DNA of 64,000 bases from Streptomyces sp. PR69 (lineage in GTDB: Bacteria; Actinomycetota; Actinomycetes; Streptomycetales; Streptomycetaceae). The notes below the pieces were generated by a model that saw nothing but the letters and a program-made list of their open reading frames with translations, had not been told where the DNA came from and did no database searches. The position numbers and the translations under genes are program-made. This document shows positions 18,082-26,686 of this stretch, one piece after another. Location of the stretch: positions 34,350-98,349 of the forward strand of contig NZ_JAOWCB010000024.1 in the NCBI RefSeq assembly GCF_026420845.1, in the 5' to 3' direction. Every line of letters begins with the position of its first letter. Position 1 is the first letter of the stretch.

Positions 18082-18771
18082 GTGATCCGTTTCGACAGCG
18101 TCTCCAAGAGCTATCCCAAGCAGAACCGTCCCGCTCTGCGCGATGTCTCCCTTGAGATCGAGAAGGGGGAGTTCGTCTTCCTCGTGGGATCGTCCGGTTC
18201 CGGAAAGTCGACCTTTCTGCGCCTCATCCTCCGCGAGGAGCGCGCCAGTCACGGGCAGGTCCATGTACTGGGCAAGGACCTCGCCCGGCTGTCCAACTGG
18301 AAGGTGCCGCATATGCGCCGCCAGCTGGGCACGGTCTTCCAGGACTTCCGTCTCCTGCCCAACAAGACCGTCGCGGAGAACGTGGCCTTCGCCCAGGAGG
18401 TCATCGGCAAGCCCCGCGGCGAGATCCGCAAGGCCGTCCCCCAGGTCCTCGACCTCGTCGGCCTCGGCGGCAAGGAGGGCCGGATGCCCGGCGAGCTCTC
18501 CGGCGGTGAGCAGCAGCGCGTCGCGATCGCCCGTGCCTTTGTCAACCGCCCCATGCTGCTGATCGCGGACGAGCCGACCGGCAACCTGGACCCGCAGACC
18601 TCCGTCGGCATCATGAAGCTGCTGGACCGCATCAACCGCACCGGCACCACCGTGGTGATGGCGACCCACGACCAGAACATCGTCGACCAGATGCGCAAGC
18701 GTGTGATCGAGCTCGAAAAGGGCCGTCTCGTACGCGACCAGGCACGCGGCGTCTACGGCTACCAGCACTGA
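18082..18771 (+). CDS. ftsE: Cell division ABC transporter ATP-binding protein FtsE
   Basis: 229 residues from GTG 18082 (MIRFDSVSKSYPKQ). All ABC motifs are present: Walker A GSSGSGKST (about 36-44), signature LSGGEQQR, Walker B LLIADEPTG and the switch histidine in ATHDQ. FtsE pairs with FtsX (10 bp downstream) in a membrane complex that does not transport but activates extracellular peptidoglycan hydrolases at division sites. No clear Shine-Dalgarno precedes the start. The intergenic region upstream (17806-18081) has no gene and holds the divergent promoters. Confidence 0.97.
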   Translation: MIRFDSVSKSYPKQNRPALRDVSLEIEKGEFVFLVGSSGSGKSTFLRLILREERASHGQVHVLGKDLARLSNWKVPHMRRQLGTVFQDFRLLPNKTVAENVAFAQEVIGKPRGEIRKAVPQVLDLVGLGGKEGRMPGELSGGEQQRVAIARAFVNRPMLLIADEPTGNLDPQTSVGIMKLLDRINRTGTTVVMATHDQNIVDQMRKRVIELEKGRLVRDQARGVYGYQH

Positions 18772-18780
18772 AAGGACGCC

Positions 18781-19698
18781 ATGCGCGCCCAGTTCGTCCT
18801 GTCGGAGATCGGCGTCGGTCTCCGCCGCAATCTCACGATGACCTTCGCCGTCATCGTCTCCGTGGCCCTGTCGCTCGCCCTCTTCGGCGGTGCGCTGCTC
18901 ATGCGCGAGCAGGTCAGCACGATGAAGGACTACTGGTACGACAAGGTCAACGTCTCCATCTTCCTCTGCAACAAGAACGACGCGGCCACCTCGGACAAGT
19001 GCTCCAAGGGCGCCGTCACCGCGGAGCAGAAGAAGCAGATCGAAGACGACCTCAAGAAGATGAGCATCGTCGAGTCCGTCCACCACGAGTCGGCCGAGGA
19101 GGCGTACAAGCACTACCGGGAGCAGTACGGCGACACTCCCATCGCGTCGACGATCACCCCGGACCAGATGCAGGAGTCGTTCCGGGTCAAGCTGACGGAC
19201 CCGGAGAAGTACAAGGTCGTGGCAACGGCCGTGGCCGGCCGGGACGGTGTGCAGTCGGTCGTCGACCAACGCGGCATCCTGGAGAACCTCTTCAACCTGA
19301 TGAAGGGCATGAACGTCGCGGCGCTGTTCGTGATGGGCCTGATGCTGGTGATCGCCCTGATGCTGATCGTCAACACCGTGCGTGTCTCGGCGTTCAGCCG
19401 TCGCCGTGAAACCGGCATCATGAGGCTGGTCGGCGCCTCCAGCTTCTATATCCAGATGCCGTTCATCATGGAGGCCGCGTTCGCGGGCCTGCTCGGCGGA
19501 GTCGTCGCCTCCGTACTGCTGCTGGCCGGCAGGTATTTCCTGATCGACGGCGGTCTGGCACTCTCCGAGAAGATGCAGCTGGTGAACTTCATCGGCTGGG
19601 ACGCGGTGCTGGCGGTGCTGCCGCTGGTGCTGGTCATCGGCCTGCTGATGCCCGCCCTTGCGGCTGCCATCGCATTGCGCAAGTACCTCAAGGTGTGA
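18781..19698 (+). CDS. ftsX: Cell division permease-like protein FtsX
   Basis: 305 residues from ATG 18781 with AAAGGACG upstream. It has the FtsX topology: a cytoplasmic N-terminus, TM1 (about 20-42), an extracellular domain (about 45-170) that carries the two cysteines CNKNDAATSDKC, then three helices. The extracellular domain recruits and activates a NlpC/P60-type wall hydrolase in actinobacteria (family knowledge). The gene is co-transcribed with ftsE and terminated by the hairpin at 19710. Confidence 0.97.
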   Translation: MRAQFVLSEIGVGLRRNLTMTFAVIVSVALSLALFGGALLMREQVSTMKDYWYDKVNVSIFLCNKNDAATSDKCSKGAVTAEQKKQIEDDLKKMSIVESVHHESAEEAYKHYREQYGDTPIASTITPDQMQESFRVKLTDPEKYKVVATAVAGRDGVQSVVDQRGILENLFNLMKGMNVAALFVMGLMLVIALMLIVNTVRVSAFSRRRETGIMRLVGASSFYIQMPFIMEAAFAGLLGGVVASVLLLAGRYFLIDGGLALSEKMQLVNFIGWDAVLAVLPLVLVIGLLMPALAAAIALRKYLKV

Positions 19699-19709
19699 CA
19701 AGCGCCCCT

Positions 19710-19745
19710 GGCGTCGTACGGCCAACGGCCGTACGGCGCCTTTCG
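19710..19745 (+). terminator. Terminator of ftsEX
   Basis: Stem CGTACGGCC (19715-19723) with its complement (19727-19735), loop AAC, extended by GGCG/CGCC on the outside, then TTTCG. Confidence 0.85.
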
Positions 19746-19765
19746 CTTGTCCTAGACTCAACGCC

Positions 19766-20974
19766 ATGCCGGGCCTGGAGTTCAGCATTCGGCCCCGCCG
19801 CATCGGCCGCGGGGCGGCCTTGACGTTGGTGTTCGCGGGAGTCCTCGCCACGGCGGCCGCGACCAACGCGCTGCCCCGCGAGGACGCGTCGCCGCCGTCT
19901 GGCCCGTCCCGCCCGTCCTCCGCCGCAGGCCCGTCCGCCCCCGGCGCCCGGGAGGCCGTCGGGCATCTCGACCGCGAGGAGGTGGCGCGCGCCGCCGCGG
20001 AGGCGATGGCCGACGGCAAGTCCGGCGTGAAGGCCGCCGAGGAGGTCGTCAGCCGCAGCGGCGACCGCTGGGGCGCGGTGTACGACAAACGGGAGTACGA
20101 GGAGTTCGCCAAGGCCCTCGACGGCGAGTACACCGGCGTCGGGCTGCGGGCGAGACGCACCCGCGACGGCGGCATCGAGATCGCCAAGGTGCGGCCCGGC
20201 GGCCCCGCGGACAAGGCCGGCGTCAGAGCTGGCGACCAGCTGCTCGCCGTGGACGGCCGTCCCGTCGCCGAGCGGCCCGTCACCGAGGTCACGGCCCTGC
20301 TGCGCGGCGGCGACCGCACCTCCGTCGCCCTCGGTCTGGAGCGGGACGGCCGGAGCTGGACGGAGACCATACAGCGCGCCCGGCTGACCACTCAGACCGT
20401 CACCGTCGAGCGGACGGCGGACGCATACGGTGCGGACGGTCTCGTACGGATCAAGGTCTCCTCCTTCACGAAGGGCTCGGGCGAGCAGGTTCGCCAGGCC
20501 GTCCGCGACGCCCCCGAGGACGCCGGAATCCTGCTCGACCTGCGCGGCAACCAGGGCGGGCTGGTCTCCGAGGCCGTCATAGCCGCGTCCGCCTTCCTCG
20601 ACGGCGGCCTGGTCGCCACCTACGACGTCCATGGAGAGCAGCGGTCCCTGTACGCAGAGCACGGCGGCGATGTCGACCGGCCGCTGGTCATCCTCATCGA
20701 CGGCGGCACCATGAGCGCGGCCGAGCTCCTCACCGGCGCGCTGCGCGACCGCGGCCGCGCTGTCGCCGTCGGCTCGCAGACCTTCGGCAAGGGCTCGGTG
20801 CAGATGCCCAGCGAGCTGCCGGACGGCTCCGTCGCCGAGCTGACCGTCGGCCACTACCGCACTCCGGCCGGCCAGAGCGTCGACGGCCAGGGCATCACCC
20901 CGGACCTGATCGCCACCGAGGAGGCCGAGGAGCGGGCCCGCGCAGTATTGAGTGGCCTCGGGGGCGGCTCGTAG
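19766..20974 (+). CDS. S41 family C-terminal processing peptidase (CtpA-like)
   Basis: 402 residues from ATG 19766. It has an N-terminal signal anchor (about 18-36) and a Pro/Ser-rich linker. A PDZ domain (YTGVGLRARR, VRPGGPADKAGVRAGDQLLAVDG) is followed by the S41 protease domain. The catalytic serine is in GGTMSAAELL (about 315) and the lysine in TFGKGSVQ (about 341). Such proteases trim C-termini of exported proteins. The protein lies outside the membrane, next to ftsEX, suggesting an envelope role. There is no Shine-Dalgarno; TAGACT at 19753-19758 sits seven bases before the ATG, as in a leaderless transcript. Confidence 0.93.
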   Translation: MPGLEFSIRPRRIGRGAALTLVFAGVLATAAATNALPREDASPPSGPSRPSSAAGPSAPGAREAVGHLDREEVARAAAEAMADGKSGVKAAEEVVSRSGDRWGAVYDKREYEEFAKALDGEYTGVGLRARRTRDGGIEIAKVRPGGPADKAGVRAGDQLLAVDGRPVAERPVTEVTALLRGGDRTSVALGLERDGRSWTETIQRARLTTQTVTVERTADAYGADGLVRIKVSSFTKGSGEQVRQAVRDAPEDAGILLDLRGNQGGLVSEAVIAASAFLDGGLVATYDVHGEQRSLYAEHGGDVDRPLVILIDGGTMSAAELLTGALRDRGRAVAVGSQTFGKGSVQMPSELPDGSVAELTVGHYRTPAGQSVDGQGITPDLIATEEAEERARAVLSGLGGGS

Positions 20975-20992
20975 TGCGAAAATGACGGCACT

Positions 20993-21472
20993 ATGGCAAA
21001 GGAAAAAGGGCGCAAGCTGATCGCGCAGAACAAGAAGGCGCGGCACGACTACCACATCCTCGACACCTACGAGTGCGGTCTCGTGCTGACGGGCACCGAG
21101 GTGAAGTCGCTGCGTCAGGGGCGGGCCTCGCTGGCGGACGGGTTCGTCCAGATCGACGGCCATGAGGCATGGCTGCACAACGTCCACGTCCCGGAGTACA
21201 GCCAGGGCACCTGGACCAACCACAGCGCGCGGCGCAAGCGGAAGCTGCTGATGCACCGCGCCGAGATCGACAAGCTGGAGTCCAAGTCACAGGAGACGGG
21301 CCACACGATCGTGCCGCTCGCCCTGTACTTCAAGGACGGCCGGGCGAAGGTCGAGATCGCCCTGGCGAAGGGCAAGAAGGAGTACGACAAGCGCCAGACG
21401 CTCCGCGAGAAGCAGGACCGCCGCGAGGCCGAACGCGCGATCTCGGCGGCCCGCCGCCGCCAGCGGGCCTAG
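20993..21472 (+). CDS. smpB: SsrA-binding protein SmpB
   Basis: 159 residues from ATG 20993 (MAKEKGRKLIAQNKKARHDY). It binds tmRNA and delivers it to stalled ribosomes, starting trans-translation. The OB-fold core is intact (YECGLVLTGTEVKSLR, GTWTNHSARRKRKLL), as is the basic C-terminal tail that enters the mRNA channel (YDKRQTLREKQDRREAERA). It lies 18 bp after the protease gene and 133 bp before ssrA, its RNA partner. No strong ribosome site is visible. Confidence 0.97.
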   Translation: MAKEKGRKLIAQNKKARHDYHILDTYECGLVLTGTEVKSLRQGRASLADGFVQIDGHEAWLHNVHVPEYSQGTWTNHSARRKRKLLMHRAEIDKLESKSQETGHTIVPLALYFKDGRAKVEIALAKGKKEYDKRQTLREKQDRREAERAISAARRRQRA

Positions 21473-21604
21473 ACACCTGCCGCCGGCGGGCCCCGGGCCT
21501 GACGCCTGTCGCCGTCAGCGGGAATAGGCTGGCATCCGCAGGCGTTGGTCACGTACGATGACACCTGCACCTCACAGCAGGTGCACACCTTGAAAAATGC
21601 ACAT

Positions 21605-21974
21605 GGGGATGATCGGTTTCGACAGCGGATGTCGAAGCAGGGGAAGCGTGTCGAGGAAGCGGCAATGATCTCGTAAACCATATGTCGCAACCAATAATCG
21701 CCAACACCAAGCGCGATTCCTTCGCCCTCGCTGCCTAAGTAGCGACCTGCGAAGTGTCAGCCCGGGGCTGTTCCCGACCCGGATCCTGGCATCAGCTAGG
21801 GGACTAAACCTCTAAGCCCGGTCACGGGGCGTAGAGGGAAACCAAACAGTGACTGAGCCCGTCGGAGACTTGTTCGCGTGATCTCCGGGGCCGAGAAAAT
21901 CGCAGCGGACTGCACACGGAGAAGCCCTGGTTCCGCACCGTTGGACGCGGGTTCGATTCCCGCCATCTCCACCA
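21605..21974 (+). ncRNA. ssrA: Transfer-messenger RNA
   Basis: About 370 nt. The 5' end GGGGATG pairs with CATCTCC at the 3' end, followed by A and an encoded CCA (21972-21974). The T-arm GGTTCGATTCCC-type segment lies near the 3' end. The tag-coding frame resumes at GCC 21700 and ends at TAA 21736-21738, giving the tag ANTKRDSFALAA, which ends in the hydrophobic ALAA degron recognised by ClpXP. Pseudoknot-like GC-rich segments flank the tag. It is paired with smpB upstream and followed by a hairpin terminator. The tag looks shorter than the S. coelicolor one as I remember it. Confidence 0.97.
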
Positions 21975-21980
21975 TCCCTA

Positions 21981-22028
21981 AAAGGGCCTCTGACCTGCGG
22001 AGACGCAATCGGTCAGGGGCCCTTTCGC
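21981..22028 (+). terminator. Terminator of ssrA
   Basis: 15-bp stem AAAGGGCCTCTGACC (21981-21995) with 22011-22025 (one G-T wobble), ending in CCCTTTCG. Confidence 0.88.
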
Positions 22029-22050
22029 AAACCGGAAATTTCCACGCCCG

Positions 22051-22440
22051 CTCAGTCGGCATCACGCCATCGGTCCAATCTTCGACGGCCGGGGCATCCG
22101 GCTCGCGCCGCCCGCACCGCTCGCGGTGGGCGTCGACGAGTTCCGGCGGATGACGGCGAAAACAGGCCACCCCGTGCTCGCGGTGATCGGCTATTCGGCC
22201 ATCCCGGGCACGGTGCTGCGGCCGCTTGCCGACCCCGTGCCGCTGTCCCCCGTCTCCCTCGTCTGGCGGCGTGGTCTGCGTCACCCCGGCGTCGACGCGC
22301 TCCGCACCGCTGCCGCCGAGCTGGCCGCCGCCGGAAACTGGCTGGTCAGACGGGACGCGGACTGGGTGCCCCGGGAGGATGCGGAGGTGCTGGGCGCACC
22401 GCCCGGCCCTGGGCTCACAGACGCGTCGTCCGCAGGGTGA
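22051..22440 (+). pseudogene. Remnant of a regulator, possibly LysR-type C-terminus
   Basis: A frame without a plausible start continues upstream of a GTG at 22126 (GPIFDGRGIRLAPPAP) to a stop at 22440. The segments LAVIGYSAIPGTVLRPL and PLSPVSLVWRRGLRHP resemble the C-terminal strands of LysR-type effector domains, where ligand-domain ends often read SLVWRRG. No helix-turn-helix lies upstream; the frame begins right after the tmRNA terminator. tmRNA genes are common integration sites, so truncation by an old insertion or deletion is possible. A short independent gene from GTG 22126 (104 residues) cannot be ruled out. Confidence 0.4.
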
Positions 22441-22458
22441 GAGCAAGGTTTCAGACCG

Positions 22459-22484
22459 GTCACCTCCTGGCACGGCGCTGAAAC
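22459..22484 (+). promoter_or_regulatory. Candidate GlnR-type operator upstream of narK
   Basis: GGCAC at 22469-22473, six bases, then GAAAC at 22480-22484 matches the GlnR half-site pair gTnAC-n6-GaAAC with one deviation. GTCAC at 22459-22463 lies 10 bp upstream of it. The site ends about 50 bp before the narK start. GlnR control of nitrate genes in streptomycetes is established knowledge; the site here is a pattern match only. Confidence 0.4.
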
Positions 22485-22534
22485 GAGCCGTTTCTAGCGT
22501 CGTTGCCACGATCCGACACCCGTGGAGGCGTGTG

Positions 22535-23902
22535 ATGGCTGGCCGGTGGATTGAGCAGTGGGACCCGGAGGACGAGACCTTCTGGCGGGAGAAGGGCGAG
22601 CGCATCGCCCGCCGCAATCTCATCTTCTCCGTGCTCAGTGAGCACATCGGGTTCTGCGTGTGGAGCCTGTGGTCCGTGATGGTCCTGTTTATGGGACCGG
22701 AGTACGGGATCGACCCGGCTGGCAAGTTCTTCCTGATCGCCGTCGGCACCCTCGTCGGCGCGCTGATCCGTGTGCCGTACGCGTTCGCCGTCGCCCGCTT
22801 CGGGGGCCGCAACTGGACGGTCTTCAGCGCGCTGATGCTCCTCGCGCCGACGATCGCCGCCTACGCGGTGATGGAGCCGGGCACCTCGTACAGCACGTTT
22901 ATGGCGGTGGCGGTCCTCACCGGCGTCGGAGGCGGCAACTTCGCCTCCTCCATGACCAACATCAACTCCTTCTTCCCGCTGCGCAAGAAGGGCTGGGCGC
23001 TCGGCGTCAACGCGGGCGGCGGCAACATCGGCGTGGCCGTGGTGCAGCTGATCGGCCTGCTGGTCATCAGCACGGCGGGCGCGACCAACCCGCGCATCGT
23101 GCTCGGCGTCTACATCCCGCTGGTCATCCTCTCCGCCGTCTGCGCCGCGCTGTTCATGGACAACCTCGCGCCGGTCAAGAACGACACCGGGGCCGCCAAG
23201 GAGGCCGCCCGCGACGCACACACCTGGATCATGTCGTTCCTCTACATCGGCACCTTCGGCTCGTTCATCGGCTACAGCTTCGCCTTCGGCCTCGTCCTGA
23301 CCACGCAGTTCGGCCGCACCCCCCTGCAGGCCGCCTCGCTCACCTTCATCGGGCCGCTCCTCGGCTCGCTGATCCGGCCGATCGGCGGACTGCTCGCCGA
23401 CCGCCTCGGCGGCGCGCGCGTCACGCTGTGGAACTTCCTGCTGATGGCCGCGGCCACCGGCGTCGTCGTCACCGCCTCGGTGAGCGAGTCGCTTCCCGTC
23501 TTCCTTGCCGGCTTTATCGCGCTGTTCGTGCTGACCGGCATCGGCAACGGCTCCACCTACAAGATGATCCCGGGCATCTTCCAGACCAAGGCACTGGCCA
23601 AGGGCCTGACGGGCGAGGCGGCCGCGGCGCACGGACGCCGGCTCTCCGGGGCGTCGATGGGGCTCATCGGCGCCGCGGGCGCCCTCGGCGGACTCGGCAT
23701 CAACCTCGCCTTCCGCCAGTCCTTCCTCACCGGCGGCACCGGAACCGCCGCCTTCGCCGCCTTCCTGGGCTTCTACGCGGTGTGCTCCGTCGTCACCTGG
23801 GCGGTATACCTTCGCCGTCCGGCCGCAGTCCAGGCCCCCGCCGGGACCGGTTCCGAGGCCCCGTCCGAGACGGAGCCGCAGCTCAGCTACGCCAGGGTGT
23901 GA
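22535..23902 (+). CDS. narK: Nitrate/nitrite transporter, NarK-type MFS
   Basis: 455 residues from ATG 22535 with GGAGG upstream. It has twelve predicted membrane helices, and the nitrate signature region is visible in the first half (GGGNFASSMTNINSFFPLRKKGWALGVNAGGGNIG, given here only as positions 135-170 with key GGGN and NAGGGN). A second signature, GNGSTYKMIPGIF, lies in the second half. The N-terminus WIEQWDPEDETFW is typical of actinobacterial NarK proteins. It imports nitrate or exports nitrite across the cytoplasmic membrane. The HemD-like nitrogen regulator lies directly downstream. Confidence 0.92.
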   Translation: MAGRWIEQWDPEDETFWREKGERIARRNLIFSVLSEHIGFCVWSLWSVMVLFMGPEYGIDPAGKFFLIAVGTLVGALIRVPYAFAVARFGGRNWTVFSALMLLAPTIAAYAVMEPGTSYSTFMAVAVLTGVGGGNFASSMTNINSFFPLRKKGWALGVNAGGGNIGVAVVQLIGLLVISTAGATNPRIVLGVYIPLVILSAVCAALFMDNLAPVKNDTGAAKEAARDAHTWIMSFLYIGTFGSFIGYSFAFGLVLTTQFGRTPLQAASLTFIGPLLGSLIRPIGGLLADRLGGARVTLWNFLLMAAATGVVVTASVSESLPVFLAGFIALFVLTGIGNGSTYKMIPGIFQTKALAKGLTGEAAAAHGRRLSGASMGLIGAAGALGGLGINLAFRQSFLTGGTGTAAFAAFLGFYAVCSVVTWAVYLRRPAAVQAPAGTGSEAPSETEPQLSYARV

Positions 23903-23950
23903 TCGCTGCCCGCTCGCAGCACTCCGTAACCGCAGGGAAATACGGGTGAA

Positions 23951-23982
23951 CCGAGCCTGTCACGCACGCTTGACAGGCTCGG
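23951..23982. terminator. 12-bp inverted repeat between narK and nnaR
   Basis: CCGAGCCTGTCA (23951-23962) and its perfect complement (23971-23982), 8-nt loop. No U-run follows, so it could be the narK terminator or an operator for nnaR. Confidence 0.6.
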
Positions 23983-24014
23983 TCGACCCATCCGCACACG
24001 TGGGGACGAACACG

Positions 24015-25211
24015 ATGCAAGACGACCGCCAGCCAGGCCCCCTCGCGGGGTTCACCGTCGGAGTCACCGCCGCCCGGCGCGCCGACGAACTCGGCGCGCT
24101 GCTGCTCAGGCGCGGCGCCTCCGTCGTCCATGCCCCCGCCCTGCGCATAGTCCCGCTCGCCGACGACACCGAACTCCTCGCCGCCACCAAAGAGCTGATC
24201 GACCACGCCCCGGACGTCGTCGTCGCCACCACCGCCATCGGCTTCCGCGGGTGGGTGGAGGCGGCCGACGGCTGGGGTCATGGCGAAGCGCTCCTCGACC
24301 GGCTGCGCACCGTGGAGCTGCTCGCCCGCGGACCGAAGGTCAAAGGAGCGATACGCGCCGCAGGACTGACCGAACACTGGTCTCCAGCTTCCGAATCCAT
24401 GGCGGAAGTGCTTGATCGGCTGCTCTCCGAAGGAGTGTCGGGCCGGCGGATCGCCCTGCAGCTGCACGGTGAGCCGCTGCCCGGCTTTGTGGAGTCGCTG
24501 CGGGCCGGCGGCGCGGACGTCGTCCTCATACCCGTCTACCGGTGGATGCCGCCGCAGGACCTCGCACCGCTGGACCGGCTGCTGGACGCCGCCCTCACCG
24601 GGTCGCTGGACGCCATCGCCTTCACCAGCGCACCCGCCGCGGCCTCCCTGCTCTCCCGCGCCGACGAACGCGGCCAGCTGCATGAACTGCTCGACGCCCT
24701 GGACCACGACGTCCTCGCGGCCTGCGTGGGGCCGGTCACCGCGCTGCCGCTGCAGGCGCGCGGCGTGGACACGGTGCAGCCGCAGCGCTTCCGGCTCGGG
24801 CCGCTCGTCCAGCTCATCGGCGTCGAACTGCCCGCACGCGCCCGAGCCCTGCCCATCGCAGGCCGCCGGGTGGAGATCCGCGGCCATGCCGTCCTGGTCG
24901 ACGACGAGCTGCGGCCCGTCCCGCCCGCCGGAATGGCGCTGCTGCGCGCGCTCGCCCGGCGGCCCGGCTGGGTGGTCTCGCGCGCCGACCTGCTCCGCGC
25001 GCTGCCGGGCGCGGGGCGCGACGAACACGCCGTGGAGACGGCGATGGCCCGGCTCCGTACGGCTCTGGGCGCACCCAAGCTCATCCAGACGGTCGTCAAG
25101 CGGGGCTACCGGCTGTCCCTTGACCCGGTGTCGGACGGCAAATACGGCGACGCCAAATACGGCGACGGCGACTATGCCGACGGCGCCTACGCAGGCACAC
25201 CAGCCTCTTAG
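24015..25211 (+). CDS. nnaR: HemD-like / winged-helix transcriptional regulator of nitrate assimilation (NnaR-like)
   Basis: 398 residues from ATG 24015, which has GGGGACGAA upstream; a GTG at 23946 would run through the inverted repeat. Residues 1-260 resemble uroporphyrinogen-III synthase (FTVGVTAARRADEL, AFTSAPAAASLL). Residues about 290-375 are an OmpR-type winged helix (MALLRALARRPGWVVSRADLLRAL, KRGYRL). A tail with near-repeats KYGDAKYGDGDYADG follows. Fusions of this kind act as DNA-binding regulators with GlnR on nitrate/nitrite genes; the name NnaR is from memory of the S. coelicolor homologue next to narK. It is unlikely to serve haem synthesis. Confidence 0.85.
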   Translation: MQDDRQPGPLAGFTVGVTAARRADELGALLLRRGASVVHAPALRIVPLADDTELLAATKELIDHAPDVVVATTAIGFRGWVEAADGWGHGEALLDRLRTVELLARGPKVKGAIRAAGLTEHWSPASESMAEVLDRLLSEGVSGRRIALQLHGEPLPGFVESLRAGGADVVLIPVYRWMPPQDLAPLDRLLDAALTGSLDAIAFTSAPAAASLLSRADERGQLHELLDALDHDVLAACVGPVTALPLQARGVDTVQPQRFRLGPLVQLIGVELPARARALPIAGRRVEIRGHAVLVDDELRPVPPAGMALLRALARRPGWVVSRADLLRALPGAGRDEHAVETAMARLRTALGAPKLIQTVVKRGYRLSLDPVSDGKYGDAKYGDGDYADGAYAGTPAS

Positions 25212-25346
25212 CACCCCTCTGGCGCACGGTTTCCGCCATTTCCGTGTGAACTCCCCGTGAGGCGCAACCTGTCACACGCGTTGCGCGTATACGGATGAGG
25301 CGCGCTCGACCAGAAGCGCACCCATGACCACAGGGGAGAACCACAT

Positions 25347-26564
25347 ATGCTTGCCAGCGCGTCCCGCACGGCAGTCACACTCGGGGCGGGCGCGGCGCTC
25401 AGCGCCGTCCTGCTGACCCTCACGGCCGTCCCCGCACAGGCCGCGGGCGACGCCGAGACGCCCCCCGATCTCACCGCGCTGTCCGGGGTGCTGAGCACCG
25501 CGCTGGACCAGAACGCCCCGGGCGCGATGGCCAGAATCGACGACGACAGCGCCGTCTACCGGCTCTCCAAGGGCGTCGCCGACAAGGCCACCGGGCGGGC
25601 GCTGAGCACCGAGGACCGCTTCCGCGTCGGCAGCGTCACCAAGTCCTTCTCCGCCGTCGTCCTCCTCCAGCTCGTCGACGAGGGGAAGGTCGACCTCGAC
25701 GCCTCCGTCAACGACTATCTGCCCGGACTGCTGCCCGACGACCGGATCACGGTCCGTCATGTGCTCAGCCACCGCAGCGGCCTGTACGACTACACCAACG
25801 ACATGTTCGCCCAGACCGTCCCCGGCTTCGAGTCCGTACGGAACAAGGTCTTCACCCTCCAGGAGCTGGTCGACCTCTCGCTGGAGCGGCCCCTGAACGG
25901 CGAGCCCGGCGGGCCGTACCGTTACTCCAACACCAACTTCGTCGTCGTCGGCATGCTCATCGAGAAGGTCTCCGGCCGCTCGCTCGCCGTCGAGTACCGC
26001 GACCGGATCATCCGGCCGCTGGGCTTGCGTGACACCAAGTACGTCCACCCGGGCACCCGCATCCCCGGCCGCTACACCCGCGGTTACCTCCCGGACGACG
26101 ACCCTGCCAAGCCGGCCGCCGACGCCACGCACCAGACGGCCTCCTGGGCGCAGAGCGCCGGCGCGATGATCTCCAGCACCCGCGATCTGAACACCTTCTT
26201 CTCCGGGCTCTTCGACGGCCGGCTGCTGACCGCCGAGTCGCTGAAGCAGATGCAGCAGTGGACGCCGGTCAACAGCACCCAGGGGTACGGCCTCGGGCTC
26301 CGCCGCCGGGATCTGTCCTGCGGGGTCTCCGTCTACGGCCACACCGGCACCATGCAGGGCTACTACACCTACGCCTTCACCACGAAGGACGGAAAGCGCA
26401 GTCTGACGGCGATGGCCAACACCTCCAACAACGGGGCCGTGCTGGGCACCATGGCGCGCACTCTGGAGGCCGCCTTCTGCGGCAAGCAGGCCGCGCCCGC
26501 CGCCAAGCAGCGCACCGCCGAGCCGAGGCATGAGGACATCGCGCCGAACGTCACCCTGCGGTGA
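25347..26564 (+). CDS. Secreted serine hydrolase, beta-lactamase class C / D-alanyl-D-alanine carboxypeptidase family
   Basis: 405 residues from ATG 25347 with GGGGAGAACC upstream. A signal peptide is cleaved after VPAQA (about residue 32). The penicillin-binding motifs are all present: SxxK as SVTK (about 96), YxN as YSN (about 192), and HTG as the third motif (about 331), the form common in class C-like peptidases and esterases. The protein is therefore an exported acyl-serine hydrolase acting on wall peptides or small esters. No partner gene adjoins. Carboxypeptidase is the usual family label, not a demonstrated activity. Confidence 0.88.
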   Translation: MLASASRTAVTLGAGAALSAVLLTLTAVPAQAAGDAETPPDLTALSGVLSTALDQNAPGAMARIDDDSAVYRLSKGVADKATGRALSTEDRFRVGSVTKSFSAVVLLQLVDEGKVDLDASVNDYLPGLLPDDRITVRHVLSHRSGLYDYTNDMFAQTVPGFESVRNKVFTLQELVDLSLERPLNGEPGGPYRYSNTNFVVVGMLIEKVSGRSLAVEYRDRIIRPLGLRDTKYVHPGTRIPGRYTRGYLPDDDPAKPAADATHQTASWAQSAGAMISSTRDLNTFFSGLFDGRLLTAESLKQMQQWTPVNSTQGYGLGLRRRDLSCGVSVYGHTGTMQGYYTYAFTTKDGKRSLTAMANTSNNGAVLGTMARTLEAAFCGKQAAPAAKQRTAEPRHEDIAPNVTLR

Positions 26565-26686
26565 GGCGGAGGCGTCACCCCGCGGTAAGCGAGGAGGGCT
26601 TTCGGCGGCAGGCGCGGCGGGGCACTCTGGTGAGAACGGCCGACGGAGACGCCGGCCGGCGGTGACCCCTAGGCGGTGACAGGCGC

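Noticed and set aside
18046..20391. 780-codon minus-strand frame across ftsE, ftsX and the protease gene
   Set aside because: No start context or motif; it lies opposite three unmistakable genes.
23946..24014. Upstream GTG at 23946 as the nnaR start
   Set aside because: It would translate through the 12-bp inverted repeat and has no ribosome site; ATG 24015 follows GGGGACGAA.
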